Source: Flavobacterium frigidarium DSM 17623
GTDB lineage: Bacteria; Bacteroidota; Bacteroidia; Flavobacteriales; Flavobacteriaceae
Assembly (NCBI RefSeq): GCF_000425505.1
Contig: NZ_AUDO01000007.1
Span: 62,001 to 126,000, forward strand
Length of the DNA stretch: 64,000 bases
Reading direction: 5' to 3'
Below, piece after piece: positions 33,114 through 41,959 of the stretch. How positions within the stretch are numbered: position 1 is the stretch's first letter; the number at the start of each line of letters is the position of its first letter. The notes under the pieces are model-generated. The model worked only from the letters and a program-made list of their open reading frames with translations, did not search any database and had not been told where the DNA came from. The position numbers and the translations under genes are program-made.

Positions 33114-34178
33114 TTATAATTGAATGTTATTTTTTGATACTTGATGTAATTGAGTTAATTTTTCTTCCCACATTTTCCTAATCATATTTAAAATACTCGG
33201 TCTCATCATGGTACCTACTGTGGTAAAGTCTAAATAAACATTAAGAACAACTTGAGTGCTGGTTTCATCTATTTTATGAAGCTTCACTAAATAAGAATAG
33301 TTCTTAGTAAACATCATGTTGGCGGTTTTTTCACCGTAAACCAAATCCTCTTCTGATGGCGCAGTTATCGTTTTAAATTTTAAATTTCCCAAACTTAATA
33401 CGCAGTTGTGCTCTGTGCCTACCCTATTAATTTTACTTTCATTAAATTCTACCCGCTTGATATTTTTATCCCACAAATGGCGGTACTTTAATTCGCTTAA
33501 ATAACTATAAATCGAATGAATACTGGCATTAAATATCTTTTCTAAAACCAATACCGGAGTGCTAAAATCTTCATTTTGACTGGTTGTAAGCGAAGCTTTT
33601 AAAACGATGGCATTTCTAACTTGCTCCAAATTTTTATAGAAATAATCTAAAACTTTGGCATCATAAATACCTGTTTCCCTTTGCCAGGAGTTGTCCATTT
33701 GCTTTTTATACAATTCAAAAACCGAATTGGTAAAAAGAATGTATTCGTTTGTGGTAATTTTATTTTTTAATAAGCGATGAATTTGGATGACATCTCTACC
33801 ATAGGGTTTTACGATGTGCTTAACTTTTATATAACTCAAATCGCCATAATGCACTAAGAATTTTAATTCTAGATTGGTCGTTGTCCTACAAGATCCACAA
33901 TCACATATACGCATTTTATCATAGTTCACCGTATGCTTATGAAAAGCTTCAAGCATGCGGTTTGTTTGTTCCATCAAGTTAGAATACTCCGGAATGGTAG
34001 TCGTAAACATGAATAGAGCATCACCCTCAATTTCCACTAGCTCCAAATCTAAAACCGTACTATCGAGCAAGATTTCTAGCAGTTCAGCGATAATGTGAAT
34101 ACTGTGTTCCACCTCAGTGTTGTTTACAAAATTTGTAAATCCGCTGATATCTGGCATAAAATAAAGGGCTTTTTTCAC
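33114..34178 (-). CDS. DUF2652 class III cyclase-like protein with START/SRPBCC-like domain
   Basis: A 354-residue protein. Residues 1-145 resemble a class III nucleotide cyclase: MPDISGFTNF (first metal Asp, D10), EIEGDALFMF (second metal Asp, D53), a beta hairpin LVHYGDLSYIKV, and GRDVIQIHRLL with the transition-state Arg (R135). The position of the usual purine-selecting Lys is Glu (E49) and the usual Asn of VNxAxRL is Ile (I131). A Cys cluster CDCGSC (92-97) is inserted. Residues about 200-345 look like a START/SRPBCC ligand-binding fold. First gene of the operon with HD-PycTM. DUF2652 has no proven activity. Confidence 0.75.
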   Translation of the reverse strand: MKKALYFMPDISGFTNFVNNTEVEHSIHIIAELLEILLDSTVLDLELVEIEGDALFMFTTTIPEYSNLMEQTNRMLEAFHKHTVNYDKMRICDCGSCRTTTNLELKFLVHYGDLSYIKVKHIVKPYGRDVIQIHRLLKNKITTNEYILFTNSVFELYKKQMDNSWQRETGIYDAKVLDYFYKNLEQVRNAIVLKASLTTSQNEDFSTPVLVLEKIFNASIHSIYSYLSELKYRHLWDKNIKRVEFNESKINRVGTEHNCVLSLGNLKFKTITAPSEEDLVYGEKTANMMFTKNYSYLVKLHKIDETSTQVVLNVYLDFTTVGTMMRPSILNMIRKMWEEKLTQLHQVSKNNIQL

Positions 34179-34275
34179 AGTATTGTTTTTGTTTGTAAAG
34201 GTTGTATATCAACTTAAAATAATCAATTAATAGCCACTTTGGTTATTCGAATAATTTTCGAAAATGATAGTTCAT

Positions 34276-36291
34276 TTATTGAGAATTTTTATTCTTTATC
34301 CATTCATAAATGGCTTTTTGTGCTCTTTTTGGATTCACTAGATTGGGAATTAATATATTCTTACCTTCAGAAGTAATCTCTCTTTTCTTGGTGTTGTCTT
34401 CTAACTGAAAAGAGATAATTTGATTGATTTCTTTTTTAAGATCTTCGTCATCAATTGGAAAGCCTACTTCGATACGCCTATTTAAATTGCGATTCATCAT
34501 GTCTGCCGAAGATAAATAAATGAGCTCGTTCCCTGCATTTGCAAAACGGTAAATGCGTGCATGTTCTAGAAACATATCAACGATTCTATATACTTTAATA
34601 TTTTCACTTACCCCAGTGATTCCAGGCAATAACGTGCAAATTCCTCTAACTATTAATGTGATCTTTACACCCGCTTGGCTCGCTTCGTACAGTTTTTGAA
34701 TTACGTCTTTTTCATCAATCCCGTTCAATTTCAATAAAATCCCCGATTCTTTTCCATCAAGATGATTTTGGATTTCGTTGTCGATAAAGTGAATTAATTG
34801 TTGCTTCATATTGAAACCTGCTACAAGCAGCGTTTGCATTGTAGTTTCTTTTTTCTTAGTTTTCAAAAATTGAAAAACCTTAGCAATATCTGTGGTATAT
34901 TTTTTCTCGGCTGTAAATAAACCATGGTCTGCATAAACAGCAGCAGTATTTTCATTGAAATTTCCAGTAGCCAAATAGGCATATTCTTTAGTAGTATGCG
35001 CATCAGTTTTCATCGTAACCAAAGCAATTTTAGCATGGACTTTTAAATCCGGCATGCTGTAAATTATTTTGATTCCTGCCTTCTTCATTTCTTTAGCCCA
35101 ATGCAAATTATTATCTTCATCAAAACGCGCTTTAATTTCGACAAAAACAGTCACTTTCTTTCCGTTTTTCGCAGCGCTAATTAATGCATTTGCAATTAGC
35201 GATTGGGTCGAAATTCGGTATAAAGTCACTTTTATTTGAGTCACACGATTGTCAATTGCTGCTTGATTAAAAAACTGCAAAACATAATGATAGGATTGAT
35301 AAGGAAAATGCAACAACTGATTTTTCTTGTCTATAACTTCAAAAATACTATTCGAATTTTCAAAATCATTATGGTCTAAAGGCGGCATAAACGAACTTTG
35401 TAATAGCGGTTTTAAAGGATTTGGAAATTTAAATAGATCAAACAGATTATGCATTTTTCCACCTGCCATCATTTCTCGCTTCTTAAATTGGAAGGTCTTT
35501 TTGCAAAAAAGTATCTCCTCCTCTGGCATCGCTATATCATATAAAAAGCGCGTAGGTAATCCCTTCTTGCGCTCCTCAATCTTGTCTTGTATTTTACTAA
35601 TTAAATTACCTGATTTCTCATCTTCGATTTCGTAGTCTTCATCACGATTAATCTTTATAGAATAACAAGAAATAATTTCCTCTTGAGTGAAGATTAAATG
35701 CATACAAGATTTTATTATTTCGTCAAGCGAAATAATGAAATCTCTATGTTCATATTTAGAAAGCAATTTATAACGTTCTAATTTATCTGAAGGTATGGTT
35801 ATGTATGCATGATTTTCGTCTCCATTTTGATCTTTTAATTTGACCATAAAATACAGACGGCGATTATCCAGAAAATAATTCGAATTTGCCTCTTCCTTCA
35901 CAAAAACTATTTGGATAAATCCTAACACATTGCTCTTAAAATAGCGTTCAATTTCTCTTTTATAAAAGCTTTCAATAGCTTGACCCTCATAAACTACAAT
36001 GTTATTAGTGCCTAATTCAGGGATAATTTGGTCTCTCCAGATGTTTCCAAATTCCATCTGTTGCATTTGAATTTCGTCAAGAATAGCAGTAAAATGAGCA
36101 CCCTTTCTAACGCTTTTTTCTTTAGCTAATCTATTTACTTTTACCCTAAAAAACTCATCCAAATTAGAAGAAAAAATTGCTAAAAATTTGATACGTTCAT
36201 ATAGTGCATTAGTATGATCTGCTGCTTCGTCAATAATACATTGATTAAAGTAAAGCCAAGAAAGCTCTGAAGAAATAAGGGGCTGTTTCAT
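34276..36291 (-). CDS. ppk1: Polyphosphate kinase 1
   Basis: A 671-residue PPK1. N-terminal SSELSWLYFNQ and FLAIFSSNLDEFFRVKV (residues about 8-50) are the family start; the catalytic part has ALISAAKNGKKVTVFVEIKARFDE (near 370-395), HAKIALV near 423 (autophosphorylated His), and SSADMMNRNLNRRIEVGFPI near 600. It makes and degrades polyphosphate with ATP. It is close to the usual length of about 690. About 100 bases separate it from the DUF2652 gene downstream on the same strand, so read-through is possible. Confidence 0.95.
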   Translation of the reverse strand: MKQPLISSELSWLYFNQCIIDEAADHTNALYERIKFLAIFSSNLDEFFRVKVNRLAKEKSVRKGAHFTAILDEIQMQQMEFGNIWRDQIIPELGTNNIVVYEGQAIESFYKREIERYFKSNVLGFIQIVFVKEEANSNYFLDNRRLYFMVKLKDQNGDENHAYITIPSDKLERYKLLSKYEHRDFIISLDEIIKSCMHLIFTQEEIISCYSIKINRDEDYEIEDEKSGNLISKIQDKIEERKKGLPTRFLYDIAMPEEEILFCKKTFQFKKREMMAGGKMHNLFDLFKFPNPLKPLLQSSFMPPLDHNDFENSNSIFEVIDKKNQLLHFPYQSYHYVLQFFNQAAIDNRVTQIKVTLYRISTQSLIANALISAAKNGKKVTVFVEIKARFDEDNNLHWAKEMKKAGIKIIYSMPDLKVHAKIALVTMKTDAHTTKEYAYLATGNFNENTAAVYADHGLFTAEKKYTTDIAKVFQFLKTKKKETTMQTLLVAGFNMKQQLIHFIDNEIQNHLDGKESGILLKLNGIDEKDVIQKLYEASQAGVKITLIVRGICTLLPGITGVSENIKVYRIVDMFLEHARIYRFANAGNELIYLSSADMMNRNLNRRIEVGFPIDDEDLKKEINQIISFQLEDNTKKREITSEGKNILIPNLVNPKRAQKAIYEWIKNKNSQ

Positions 36292-36557
36292 TTTTTAGAC
36301 TGGTTTCTAAATCTATTTTATCGCAGTACTACGACCATTAAATAATAAAATACCTAATCAGTAAATTTTTGATTGGGATTTTAATATAGTTGTACAAATT
36401 AATTGAATCATCATGTTATTTATTAACTGTCGAAAAAACATGGCGTTCCTGACATTATTTCTTCTAAAATTTTAAATTAAAGACAGATAATTTGGATCAA
36501 TGCGACTCTTCACAAAGTACGTATTTTGATGCAGATTATCTTTTTCTTTCTAAAAAA

Positions 36558-37091
36558 TTAAGTGAGATTTTGCAATATATCGCTCACTTGTGAACGCTTC
36601 ATATAATTAGTGTTAAATTGCCTCCATTTTATTTTTTCATCTTTCGAAATGATGAATGTCGCAGGAACTGCCAATTGCTCACTATCATCAGAATGACTTT
36701 CTTTAAGCTGTGCTCCCATTATTACATTGTAAACAATTCTCAAAACTGCTTTTGGTTTAAAAAGGACATCATAAGCTTTGGCTACAGTATGATCTTCATC
36801 GTATAAAATAGTAAATTCTGCTCCCGTTTTTTCAATGGTCTTCTTTATAAATTCTGATTTTTCAGGAGAAACCACTACCACACTAGCACCCTTTTTATAA
36901 ATCAATGGTAAACTCTCTTGTATTTCCTTTAAATGCTTGTTGCAGAAAGGACACCATTGACCACGAATAAATATTAGAACAACTTCTCCTTTTAACAACG
37001 CATTCGATAGTAAATACTTTTTTTCGTAAATATCTACTGCAGTAAATTCTGGAGCCATTTCTCCTATTTTCAAGCCGCTTATTTTATTCAT
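36558..37091 (-). CDS. Redoxin/AhpC-TSA family peroxiredoxin-like protein
   Basis: A 177-residue thioredoxin-fold protein without a signal peptide. It has KIGEMAPEFTAVDIY and the active-site segment RGQWCPFCNKHL (CxxC near residues 47-50), followed by VVSPEKSEF. The CPFC motif is that of the AhpC/TSA-like redoxins typical of Bacteroidetes. Likely a cytoplasmic peroxidase or thiol reductase. Not in an operon. Confidence 0.85.
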   Translation of the reverse strand: MNKISGLKIGEMAPEFTAVDIYEKKYLLSNALLKGEVVLIFIRGQWCPFCNKHLKEIQESLPLIYKKGASVVVVSPEKSEFIKKTIEKTGAEFTILYDEDHTVAKAYDVLFKPKAVLRIVYNVIMGAQLKESHSDDSEQLAVPATFIISKDEKIKWRQFNTNYMKRSQVSDILQNLT

Positions 37092-37415
37092 TATTTTTTT
37101 ATTATGTGAGTGTTATAACTCCATCATGACTTTTTTTTCGAAAATTTAGCAATATTTTAAACATATTCTAAAATTTCACTCTGTTAGAATCTAATTTAGC
37201 AAGTTATAGTAATATGATTTCTTTTCGAAAATAAATTCTATTCTGTTTCTATAAAAAAGCTTAGAATGCTCTAATGTAGTTATCAATTTTTTAGTAAAGA
37301 GTAATTAAGTATTATTTCGCCTCTCAAACTTTCTAGAAATCATTTTCCTGAGCAATTTTAACACACCAATTAAACCTTTATAAAGAAATACGGTCAAAGA
37401 AAGAAAGAAAACCCA
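37092..37415. other. Intergenic region, no feature seen
   Basis: About 320 AT-rich bases between divergent genes. I find no open frame, dyad or full promoter consensus. Confidence 0.5.
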
Positions 37416-38366
37416 ATGAAAAAATATTTTGTACTATCCTTGATTTTATTAGGAAATCTAATTTTTGCACAGAAAAATGCGGCTCATTTAACTGCGACAA
37501 TTATAGGGTCCGGCTCTCCAAAATTTAGTACAGAGCGCTCTGGACCTTCTGTATTGATATCGTATCAAGATACGCAGATCCTGGTAGATATGGGAAATGG
37601 AACACAAGCCAACTTAGATAAAAACAGTACAAAAATCAAAGACATTGATGGTCTGCTTTTTACACACCATCATTTAGACCATAATGAGGAATTTGCACCT
37701 ATTTTTATTCAATCACTTCTGGGAGGCACAAAGACAATTATTGCTGGTCCTCCAAAAACTACCGCTATTGTCGATAATTTTATCGAAATCTATGATGAAG
37801 ATATCGAGTACAGATTGTCTAAATCTGGGCGAACTTTAAGTCAAGTAAAACAAAACTTTAAAGTGGTGGATTTGATAGATGAAACCCCTTTTTACATCGG
37901 GTCAATTAAAGTAAGCTATGCTAAAGTAAATCATACCATCGCTACACTCGCTTATCGATTTGATGTAGCTGGAGAATCGATTGTTGTTTCTGGTGATTTG
38001 ACATATTCTGAAAATTTGCCTGTTCTTGCTAAAAATGCCGACTATCTAATTATTGATTCAGGTGGTGCAATCACCCAAGGATCAAAGGCAAAAAACAGGA
38101 CTGATAAAGCAGGCAAAAACAGAAATACAAACAATCGAAATTCTCCGAAAAACGGGACTAAAAAAAGCGAATCAACTAAAGAAAAAGCACATGTTAATCT
38201 AGCTGAAAGTTCGCTAATGGCAAAAGAGGCCAATGTTAAAAACATGGTTTTAACCCATTTTAATTCAGTTTTAATTGACGAAGAAGCAACAACAGCTGAA
38301 ATTCGGAAAAGCTTTAAAGGAACTATTTTATTCGCTCAAGATCTAATGGTCTTACCTCAACGCTAA
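37416..38366 (+). CDS. Exported MBL-fold hydrolase
   Basis: A 316-residue protein with a signal peptide (cut near IFAQ). Metal ligands of the metallo-beta-lactamase fold are visible: THHHLDHNEEF near residue 88 (HxHxDH), later VNHTIATLAYRF, VVSGDLTYSENL near residue 200 (Asp) and TLHF-type LTHFNSVL near the end. A basic insert of about 45 residues (Lys/Asn/Ser-rich, residues about 225-265) interrupts the fold between the last two ligands. RNase-Z-like or lactonase-like; substrate unknown. Confidence 0.85.
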   Translation: MKKYFVLSLILLGNLIFAQKNAAHLTATIIGSGSPKFSTERSGPSVLISYQDTQILVDMGNGTQANLDKNSTKIKDIDGLLFTHHHLDHNEEFAPIFIQSLLGGTKTIIAGPPKTTAIVDNFIEIYDEDIEYRLSKSGRTLSQVKQNFKVVDLIDETPFYIGSIKVSYAKVNHTIATLAYRFDVAGESIVVSGDLTYSENLPVLAKNADYLIIDSGGAITQGSKAKNRTDKAGKNRNTNNRNSPKNGTKKSESTKEKAHVNLAESSLMAKEANVKNMVLTHFNSVLIDEEATTAEIRKSFKGTILFAQDLMVLPQR

Positions 38367-38446
38367 ATTACTGGAACATCAATAATTAGATATTGAAAAT
38401 CAACTAATTATACATTAAACAAACTTATATTAATACTTTGAAGACA

Positions 38447-38704
38447 ATGAAAAACGCTATTAAATTTTCGACAATATTGCTCGTAACAGCGGCTTTTGCA
38501 AGCTGCAAATCTAATCAAGAAACAACAGAATCAAACAAAAGAAAACGTGCTGACGTGGCCCAAATGTTTGCTAATATGGATAGCAACAAAGACGGAAAAA
38601 TATCTGCAATTGAGGCTAAAGGAAAATTGAGAGAGAATTTTAGAAAGCGAGATCGCAATAATGACGGCTATATAACTCGCGACGAACTAGGAAGAAAAAA
38701 GTAA
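38447..38704 (+). CDS. EF-hand lipoprotein
   Basis: An 85-residue lipoprotein from the ATG at 38447; a TTG nine bases upstream is less likely. The lipobox is AFASC near residue 20. Two EF-hand loops follow: DSNKDGKISAIE and DRNNDGYITRDE, each with Asp/Asn at positions 1, 3, 5 and Glu at 12. A calcium-binding envelope protein; partner unknown. 80 bases after the MBL-fold gene, possibly co-transcribed. Confidence 0.85.
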   Translation: MKNAIKFSTILLVTAAFASCKSNQETTESNKRKRADVAQMFANMDSNKDGKISAIEAKGKLRENFRKRDRNNDGYITRDELGRKK

Positions 38705-38782
38705 ATTATCGAGTACTAGTTCGCATTCCACCTAAAAGTAAATTACAACAATCTTTAAGTTGCCCAAAAGATTATACCACTA

Positions 38783-38822
38783 AAAAAGCTCCAGCTGTTG
38801 AAACGGTCTGGAGCTTTTTTAT
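38783..38822 (+). terminator. Rho-independent terminator
   Basis: Stem AAAGCTCCAG / CTGGAGCTTT followed by T's; it ends the EF-hand lipoprotein transcript. Confidence 0.88.
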
Positions 38823-38903
38823 TTATAAATGTTGCTAATTATGTAAAAGCAAATGGAACGCAATTTAATGTTTCACTTACTGTAAGTTTATAAAAAGACG
38901 TTC

Positions 38904-39944
38904 ATGACTAATAGAATTTTATTAAAATATCATTCCTATTTGGGTATCATTTCTGGAGTTTTCTTGTTTAGTTTAGGTATCACAGGTTCGTTCTTAATAT
39001 TTTCAGAAGACATTGATTTGCTTCTCTTTGATAAATATGCCACCACCTCAACTACTAGTGAATTGCAGTTAGATAAGGCTATTAGCGAAGTACAGAAGAA
39101 TTTTCCTGACTGGAATGCCAGAATTATCCAACTCGAGCGAGGGAAAACGATACAATTTGATTTGAGAAAGCTTGACGCTAAGCAATATGCATTTGCAGAT
39201 CCTGTTTCGGGAAAAATTACTGCTGTCATAGACGCTAATAGTCCTTTGACCAAATGGCTTTTAAAATTTCACTACTCTTTGCATACGGGCATCATAGGAG
39301 AAATTCTAATATTTATAGCTGGGATCGCCTTCTTCTTGTCTTTAATTACGGGAATTATTGTCTATCGAAAGGTCATCTTAAAAACGTTATTATTCCAGAA
39401 AAAATTAAATAAAAGCAGCAAGCAACGTTATTACTCTACCTTACATCGTTACGTAGGTGTATGGGCCTTGCTACTTAATTTACTACTAGTGCTTACCGGA
39501 ATCGTATTATCGTTTAATATCGTTAGTTCGGGCTTGAAAAAAGCTGAGATTCGAAGTATTCCTGTAGTCAAGATTTCTATCGAAAAAGTATTAGAGAATA
39601 CTAAAAAAGCATACCCTGATTTTGAGACGACGTATATTAGACTGCCGTCTTCTGAGGATGGAAAGCTAATTTTGAATGGAACTTTTACAGGAGACCCTTT
39701 TTACTTAAGTAAATACTACAATAAAATATCAGTGGCATATAAAACGGGAGAGGTGGTTGGTATTACTAGAATTGCCGACTCAAGTTTTTTAAATAAATTG
39801 GTAAGTAGTATTTTACCAGTCCACTCTGGTCACTACGGAAACTGGTTTATCAAAATAATTTATTGTCTTGTAGGTCTTTCAGGACCATTTTTATCCGTAA
39901 CAGGTTACTATATTTGGCTGAAGAGGAAAAAACTACTCAAGTGA
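38904..39944 (+). CDS. PepSY-associated transmembrane protein
   Basis: A 346-residue inner-membrane protein with the PiuB/PepSY-TM layout: helix 1 at about residues 10-35 (LGIISGVFLFSLGITGSFLIF), a periplasmic PepSY part (GKTIQFDLRKLDAKQYAFADP), then helices 2-3 around 130-215 with HYSLHTG and RYYSTLHRYVGV, and a last helix near 320. The conserved His residues in helices 1-3 are those seen in this family, which reduces or handles siderophore iron in some bacteria. Function here unproven. Confidence 0.85.
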   Translation: MTNRILLKYHSYLGIISGVFLFSLGITGSFLIFSEDIDLLLFDKYATTSTTSELQLDKAISEVQKNFPDWNARIIQLERGKTIQFDLRKLDAKQYAFADPVSGKITAVIDANSPLTKWLLKFHYSLHTGIIGEILIFIAGIAFFLSLITGIIVYRKVILKTLLFQKKLNKSSKQRYYSTLHRYVGVWALLLNLLLVLTGIVLSFNIVSSGLKKAEIRSIPVVKISIEKVLENTKKAYPDFETTYIRLPSSEDGKLILNGTFTGDPFYLSKYYNKISVAYKTGEVVGITRIADSSFLNKLVSSILPVHSGHYGNWFIKIIYCLVGLSGPFLSVTGYYIWLKRKKLLK

Positions 39945-40059
39945 GACACTTACATTTGCTATGATGTAAAAAGAAGTTAAAGTTCATTAAGTTTTCTATT
40001 ATATCAAATGAGATAAACTTCATCTAAAAAATAAAAGTTTTTAATACATTTACAATTAA

Positions 40060-40092
40060 AAAGAGCCCATTTCTTGCGATATGGGCTCTTTG
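40060..40092. terminator. Rho-independent terminator
   Basis: Stem AAAGAGCCCAT / ATGGGCTCTTT between the convergent PepSY and redoxin genes; may serve both. Confidence 0.8.
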
Positions 40093-40173
40093 TATCTTGA
40101 AGTACAACAAGTTAATCTTTTTATATAATAGTTAAAATGGCCTATTAAGGTTACCAGGTACAATCTTAAAATT

Positions 40174-40692
40174 TTAAACCATCTCGCCTCTTGCTGGATA
40201 ACCTGATTCTGTGATAAAATCTATTGCTTTTACAAATGATGGTAAGTATGGTCTTCCCCAAGGATTACTATTAATTGCAGCATAATAAACCGCTGCATCG
40301 TTATCAATTAGGAATAATCCAGGTTCGCTAAAAACATCTGGTTCTTCCTCTTTAATTCCTTTGCTAATGTATAGTCCCCAATTTTTTGCTGTTTCAAGGT
40401 CAAGATCGTAACCCACATGCAGCTTTTTTAATCCCCAATCTTTTCTAGACAAACGTGCGCGCTTCTCATCGTCCATACTCACGGCAACCACCTTCACTCC
40501 TTTTTTATCAAAATCGCCTAACAAATCTTCTAATTCAATTAAGTACTTTTTACAAAGCGGACAGTGTAAACCTCTATAAAATACGAGTAGCGTAAAATTT
40601 TCTGGTTTTTGTTCTTCTAAACTGTAGGTACTTCCATCTAATAATGGAAAACTAAGTTTTGGCGCTTTATGTTTCGGTGTTGGTCTGTTCAT
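40174..40692 (-). CDS. Peroxiredoxin-like redoxin
   Basis: A 172-residue protein from the ATG at 40692; an ATG 30 bases upstream is possible but adds a poor leader. It has RGLHCPLCKKYL near residue 42 (CxxC), VVAVSMDDEKRA, and FSEPGLFLIDNDA. This is the AhpC/TSA-like family common in proteobacteria and Bacteroidetes. Likely a cytoplasmic peroxide- or thiol-handling enzyme. Monocistronic. Confidence 0.82.
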   Translation of the reverse strand: MNRPTPKHKAPKLSFPLLDGSTYSLEEQKPENFTLLVFYRGLHCPLCKKYLIELEDLLGDFDKKGVKVVAVSMDDEKRARLSRKDWGLKKLHVGYDLDLETAKNWGLYISKGIKEEEPDVFSEPGLFLIDNDAAVYYAAINSNPWGRPYLPSFVKAIDFITESGYPARGEMV

Positions 40693-41045
40693 ATTTTTTA
40701 TTTTTTTAATTACTAATAACAAGCTTAAACTACTTTAATACATACTTTAGAATATGTTACCCAAGTTAATATAATGCTTAGATAATGAGATTATTATCTC
40801 ATATAAAAATAGAAAGAATTTTATGGAAGACAATGACAAGAGTAGCTTTTAACAATTTCTTTAACGTAGTAATTTCATTTACATCGAATGCTAATTTGAG
40901 ATCTTGAGAAACTCCCACTTACAGGAAAAATTTCTTTATTTTTTATTTTCGAAAATAAATGGGGTTGACCTGAAAATGAGCAGTAAACGTACCAAATTAA
41001 AAACTATTATTGTATTTTTATAGAACATATTCAAGATGAAAAATT
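40693..41045. other. Intergenic region, no feature seen
   Basis: About 350 bases between divergent genes, very AT-rich, with no full promoter consensus, dyad or coding frame that I can support. Confidence 0.5.
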
Positions 41046-41891
41046 ATGATAGAAAATAAAGATTTTGTTTTAAAAGGAGCTTTAAATGAACCCTTTAAAG
41101 CAGATATAACTTATAGCACAGACGCAGAACAAAAAGGACTTGTATTATTTTGTCACGGGTTTAAAGGATTCAAAGATTGGGGTTCTTGGTCTACTATTGC
41201 AAAGTATTTTGCAGAAAATGGATTGGCTTTTCTAAAGTTTAATTTTTCACACAGCGGCATGGGTCTCGATGACTCTGATAGTTTTACTGCACTAGAGAAG
41301 TTTGCAACCAACACACTAAAAAAAGAAGTGGAAGACATTAAAAGTGTTGAAAACTTTATCCATAACGAACTAGCGACTGATTTTCCAGAAATAAACACTA
41401 AAAACATTACTATCATTGGACATAGTAAAGGAGGAGTTTCGGCTTTGTTGTACTGCATGCAGGAAGATACTCAAATCAAAAAAGTGTGTACATGGGCGAG
41501 TCCGTTTGATTTTCATCGCAGTTGGAATTCTAAATTCATCAAAAAATGGAAAGCCGACGGTGTACAATACATAAAAAATGCGCGAACAAATCAAATGATG
41601 CCTTTAGCTATTGAGGTTTTAAATGATTTGGAATCAAATAGCCAAAAATATAGTTTAAAAGAAGGTGGTAAAAAATTGAAAATCCCTTATTTAATTCTTC
41701 AAGGTACCAATGATCCCGCAGTTCCTATGGATGAGTACAATGCTTTAAAGAAAAATTTCCTTAAAGCAAGCACACATTTAATAGAAAACGCCAATCATGT
41801 TTTTGGAGCTGCCCATCCCTATACAAGCGAAGTATTGCCCGAACATACTCAGGAATTGGTCTCCACTACAAAGGATTTTATTCTGGATTAA
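41046..41891 (+). CDS. Alpha/beta hydrolase (dienelactone-hydrolase-like)
   Basis: A 281-residue alpha/beta hydrolase with FCHGFKGFKDWGSW near residue 38 (oxyanion loop), nucleophile elbow GHSKGG near residue 126, an Asp in LQGTNDPAVP near residue 225, and His in NANHVFGA near residue 258. Substrate unknown. A strong terminator follows. Confidence 0.88.
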   Translation: MIENKDFVLKGALNEPFKADITYSTDAEQKGLVLFCHGFKGFKDWGSWSTIAKYFAENGLAFLKFNFSHSGMGLDDSDSFTALEKFATNTLKKEVEDIKSVENFIHNELATDFPEINTKNITIIGHSKGGVSALLYCMQEDTQIKKVCTWASPFDFHRSWNSKFIKKWKADGVQYIKNARTNQMMPLAIEVLNDLESNSQKYSLKEGGKKLKIPYLILQGTNDPAVPMDEYNALKKNFLKASTHLIENANHVFGAAHPYTSEVLPEHTQELVSTTKDFILD

Positions 41892-41915
41892 ATTGATACG
41901 TATTTACAAAATATG

Positions 41916-41951
41916 AAAAAGATCCATTACTACTAGCAATAGATCTTTTTC
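41916..41951. terminator. Rho-independent terminator
   Basis: Arms AAAAAGATC / GATCTTTTT with a loop of about 17 bases and further T's, between convergent genes. Confidence 0.7.
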
Positions 41952-41959
41952 TTTATAAA

